A DNA stretch of 64,000 nt. Source: Hypomyces perniciosus (lineage: Eukaryota > Ascomycota > Sordariomycetes > Hypocreales > Hypocreaceae). A model generated the notes under the pieces. It did no database searches. It was not told where the DNA came from and saw nothing but the letters and a program-made list of their open reading frames with translations. Both the position numbers and the translations under genes were made by a program. Of the stretch, positions 60,681 through 64,000 are shown in pieces. Numbering within the stretch: position 1 is the stretch's first letter; each line of letters opens with the position of its first letter. The DNA lies in contig SPDT01000007.1 of the NCBI GenBank assembly GCA_008477525.1, positions 1 through 64,000 of the forward strand, given 5' to 3'.

Positions 60681-63600
60681 TAACCTTAAAGATAAATTTA
60701 ATGTTAAGGACAAAGATGCAAAAACCCGTTAGTAAAAGTATATAAACTAGCATTCCACTATACTATATAATATTATAATTAATGCTAAGTACTTTAACAC
60801 CCTTTATAAACGCATCCTTTATATTAGCAGCTAATTAGATAGTAATGCCTATAATTTAATATAAAAGGCATTTAACTATATTACAATAAAAAAGGATAAC
60901 TATATAATATAAGAATAAAGAAGTAGTAAGACTTTTATTAAATTCCTAGACTTATAGTATAAAACTCTTAACCTTTCGCGATCCACTACCTAAGAGTTTA
61001 ATACCTACTATATAGTAAATAAGCTATTCTAGAACTTTATTACTAAGTTCTATAAACTGGCAGCTTAAGCCGGCAAAACCAATACCTAAAAAGTTAATAC
61101 CCTTTACCTTAAAGTATCTAAAAAGATAGCCGCCGCCTTTACTAATAAAAGCAATAAGTCTATAAGTAAAGATAACTAGTCTGCTTAAAGAACCTTTAGT
61201 TAGAAAGTTTACGATAACCTTAAAAAGCAGGCCTATTATGTTAAACTTAAAGGCGACTGCGAGTTTAAGAAGCTAAACAGTAACTATACTCTTTAATAAG
61301 CCCTGCCCTAGAATAAGTTAAACCCTTTAAAGTAAAAAGATACAGGCAATCCTATATAGTTAAATGCTATATCCTTTGCTTTATAATATAAAGAATACTA
61401 ATAACTTTATAACCTATACTATTACTATAGCAGCTAATATATTATTAATAATTGCATAGAAAAGCAGAAAGCTAATACTATAAGACTTTAAACCTTATAG
61501 GGACGCAGTAGCGGCTTCCTAGGACGCGGAATATATTAAAGCAATAGCACTACAGCGCCTTAAGGCAAAGTATATACTCCAGGCCAGGGAAAAGGTATAC
61601 CAGCACTATAAGTTCCTATTCCCTAGTTCCTGCATTACCAGTACTTCCTAGCTTAAAGAAATAACCTATTATACTATAAAAACCTATTTTTATACTATAT
61701 TAATAAAACCAGCTTTATTAAAAGATTAATTACCTTTAGCGATATATTTATTTATAAATATATAACCTTTAATATAAGAAGGCAGGGAAAAGAGTAGCTT
61801 TTTAATAATATTGTATTAAAAAACGCAATAAAATATTAAAATAGCCTATAAACCTAATGCCTTTATAGATATAATAGATTATTATTAGTAATAGACTGTT
61901 AATTCTAAATACTATAAATAGCAAATTACTATTTATTTATACTATATTATTCCTTATATATTTACTGGTAACTATATTAACCTTTATTAATAGTAGCTAC
62001 TTAGTATAAGGCTTTGCAGACTAGTATTTTCTTTAAAAGTCTTAAATCCCAATAATATAATTGCTTAGATTAAAGAGCCTTATTTTAGCTAATAGTAAAG
62101 CAGCAGTATAGTTTACTGACTATATAATCTTAAATATAGGAATAAGGGAATATAGAAAACTATATGTATTTTTTATTACTAATCTCTTAAATTAAAACCC
62201 CTTTATCTTTAGAATACTATAGCTATAGTAATATAATCCTAATATTGACTAGCCTATATTTACAGTTACCTTTAACTTACAATACTATTTAATAAATTAT
62301 TGCCTTTAAACCTGTACTGCACTAATAATTCCGAGCCTAATAACTATTTTATATAATATTAATATCCTAGGTAAACCCTTAAAGTCAGCACTTTATACTA
62401 TTAGCAAGAAATAAGATAATATATTAAAGAGGATAAAAAAGAAGGTTCAGAAAAAAGTTAAGTTCTAAGCCTATATCGAAAATATATTAAAGGAAATAAC
62501 GCTTTAATAAGGAAAAAGGGACCTATATATTAACCTTACACTAATACCAAGGCAAAATCACTACTGCACTTATCGACTTAATAACTATAAACGACTAAAG
62601 ACTAAAGTATAAATAATACTAAACAAGCCCTTAACACTAGTCTTAATAACGCCTATAGCCAGTAGCTGCTAATATTAACGCTAATATAACCTAGTATAAC
62701 TCCTTAAACTAAGTATACTAATACTTAATAAGCCTGCAGCAATAGCGCTATATAAGCGACCTAACCTAATAGATATTTAAATATCTGCCATAATATTATT
62801 TATCTAATTCTATAAAGACCTATCTGCCTAGTATATAAAATTAACTTAGGCAGATTTAATAAAAGATATATAAAAGCGGGAATATAAAGTATATTAACTG
62901 CTAGAGCTTAATAAGAATACCTTTGCAAATATATTATAAGGATAAGGCAGCTTTGCAGCGGTATAAGCATTATTCCCTATAGCTTTTTATAATTTCCTCG
63001 CGCACTACTATAGCAGAAAGTACCTTTAAAGGATATTAAAGTCTGATATTAATAAGTTTATAAAAGTAAAGCTAAAATTAATAGAAAGTAATATTTAAAA
63101 GAAACTTCTTAACTAGCTATAAAATAAAATTATTGGCTTCCTCCTATAACTGGTAAATAAGCTTCCCCTTAAGAGATTATAAGACTATAAAATTGAGCTT
63201 TTACTAGGGAAAGAATTACTATATTAAAAGAACTGCTTAATATTATTAAATAAACTCTAAGTAATAAGAAAATAGCTAGACGAGAACCTAGCTAAAGGAT
63301 TTATTAGGGAATCTAAAGTAAGATATACTGCCCCTTTGCTTTTTACTATAAAACCTAAAAGAGGCGTCTATATTTATTAAAACTATTAAAGCCTTAATAA
63401 TATTACTATAAAGAATCATTACCTATTACTGCTAATCCAAGAGATACTAGATACTGTATATAATACTAGATTTTATACTAAGCTAGATATAATAGCCGCT
63501 TTTAATAAATTTAGAATCGCAGAGGGATATAAATGGAAGACAGCGTTTATAACCTGGTTTAGGTTATTTAAAACCTTTATTATACCTTTCAGTTATTATA

Positions 63601-64000
63601 ATGCCCTAGCCTTTTTTTAATACTATATTAACTATACCTTATATAATTTACTTAATAAGATTTATATAGCCTACCTTAATAATGTTTTAGTTTACTTGGC
63701 TACGCGAAAGGAATATTAATAATATATATAAGAAGTTATAGATAGATTAATTGACGCAGGTCTCTAAGTCGATATTAAAAAATGCAAATTCAAGATAATA
63801 AAAATAAAGTGCCTTAGCCTAATTATTATAAGCAATAACATTAAAATAGACCCTGAGAAAGTAGCTGCAATTATAAGTTAAAAGAGACCCTTAAACCTCT
63901 GTAAACTTTAACGCTTTTTAGGCTTCGCGAATTTCTATTAGCAATTTATTAAAGACTTCTCTAATATCTATAAGCCCTTAAACAGCCTTTTAAAGAAAGA

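Larger units (their letters stand above)
52220..64000 (+). mobile_element. Outer Gypsy retrotransposon, split by inner Gypsy, runs off window
   Basis: LTR starts at 52220 (TATCACGGCACCAAGCC; its partner family member is at 30332) and continues to roughly 52450-52500. Decayed gag lies at 52640-53002 and resumes after the inner element at 60686. Reverse transcriptase occupies about 62900-64000: G-F-I-R-E-S-K near 63298, D-I-I-A-A-F-N-K-F near 63485, K-W-K-T-A-F, Y-L-N-N in place of Y-L-D-D at ~63672, and F-L-G-F-A-N-F-Y-Q-Q-F-I near 63917. RNase H, integrase and 3' LTR lie beyond the window. Confidence 0.8.

Overview
The window is a chromosome end of a filamentous ascomycete, probably Sordariomycetes and possibly Hypocreales. 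The evidence is a terminal CCCTAA tract, 50-90 bp introns, fungal gene families, and about 50 kb of AT-rich, stop-riddled retrotransposon remains. In those remains Gln and Arg codons appear as TAA/TAG and CA/TG dinucleotides are depleted, which is the signature of repeat-induced point mutation (RIP). Wherever I report a decayed coding region, I read TAA/TAG as former CAA/CAG. All homology calls are from memory of protein families, not from searches.

Layout. 1-136: telomere. 137-1368: C-terminal part of an MFS transporter cut in mid-gene by the telomere. 1750-3027 (minus): intact secreted, glycosylated, cysteine-rich protein. 3134-5930: ordinary-composition DNA with no gene I can support. 5931-31304: RIP-decayed block with Gypsy and Copia pieces, an array of degenerate protein repeats (9.5-10.9 kb), two direct copies (A from 10949, B from 21388) of a subtelomeric unit that starts TAGTTAGGG-like and carries a telomere-related 23-bp minisatellite, and a decayed telomere-linked RecQ helicase (TLH) that stops at its Walker A motif where copy B begins. 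31305-35800: island of normal composition holding the 5' fragment of a P-type ATPase (broken by a third, inverted unit edge), a solo LTR, inverted repeats and one intact gene, a 245-aa NAD(P)-binding protein with a duplicated promoter segment. 35800-64000: second RIP block with a pogo-like relic, a Gypsy element (38.65-45.75 kb), a minus-strand Copia relic, and a nested pair of Gypsy elements. The inner one (53003-60680) is structurally complete, with two 356-bp LTRs and a TAACC target duplication.

Only the secreted protein and the NAD(P)-binding protein look intact and functional. Everything else is broken or mobile. The nesting orders events. Old elements were heavily mutated by RIP, while some LTR copies (28957, 42354, and mostly 27844) kept near-normal composition, so they arrived later or escaped. 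The most unusual items are the thrice-used unit edge with its telomere-like minisatellite, the decayed ~40-residue repeat array, an antisense coiled-coil frame in the complete Gypsy element, and a ~400-codon segment between its gag and protease.
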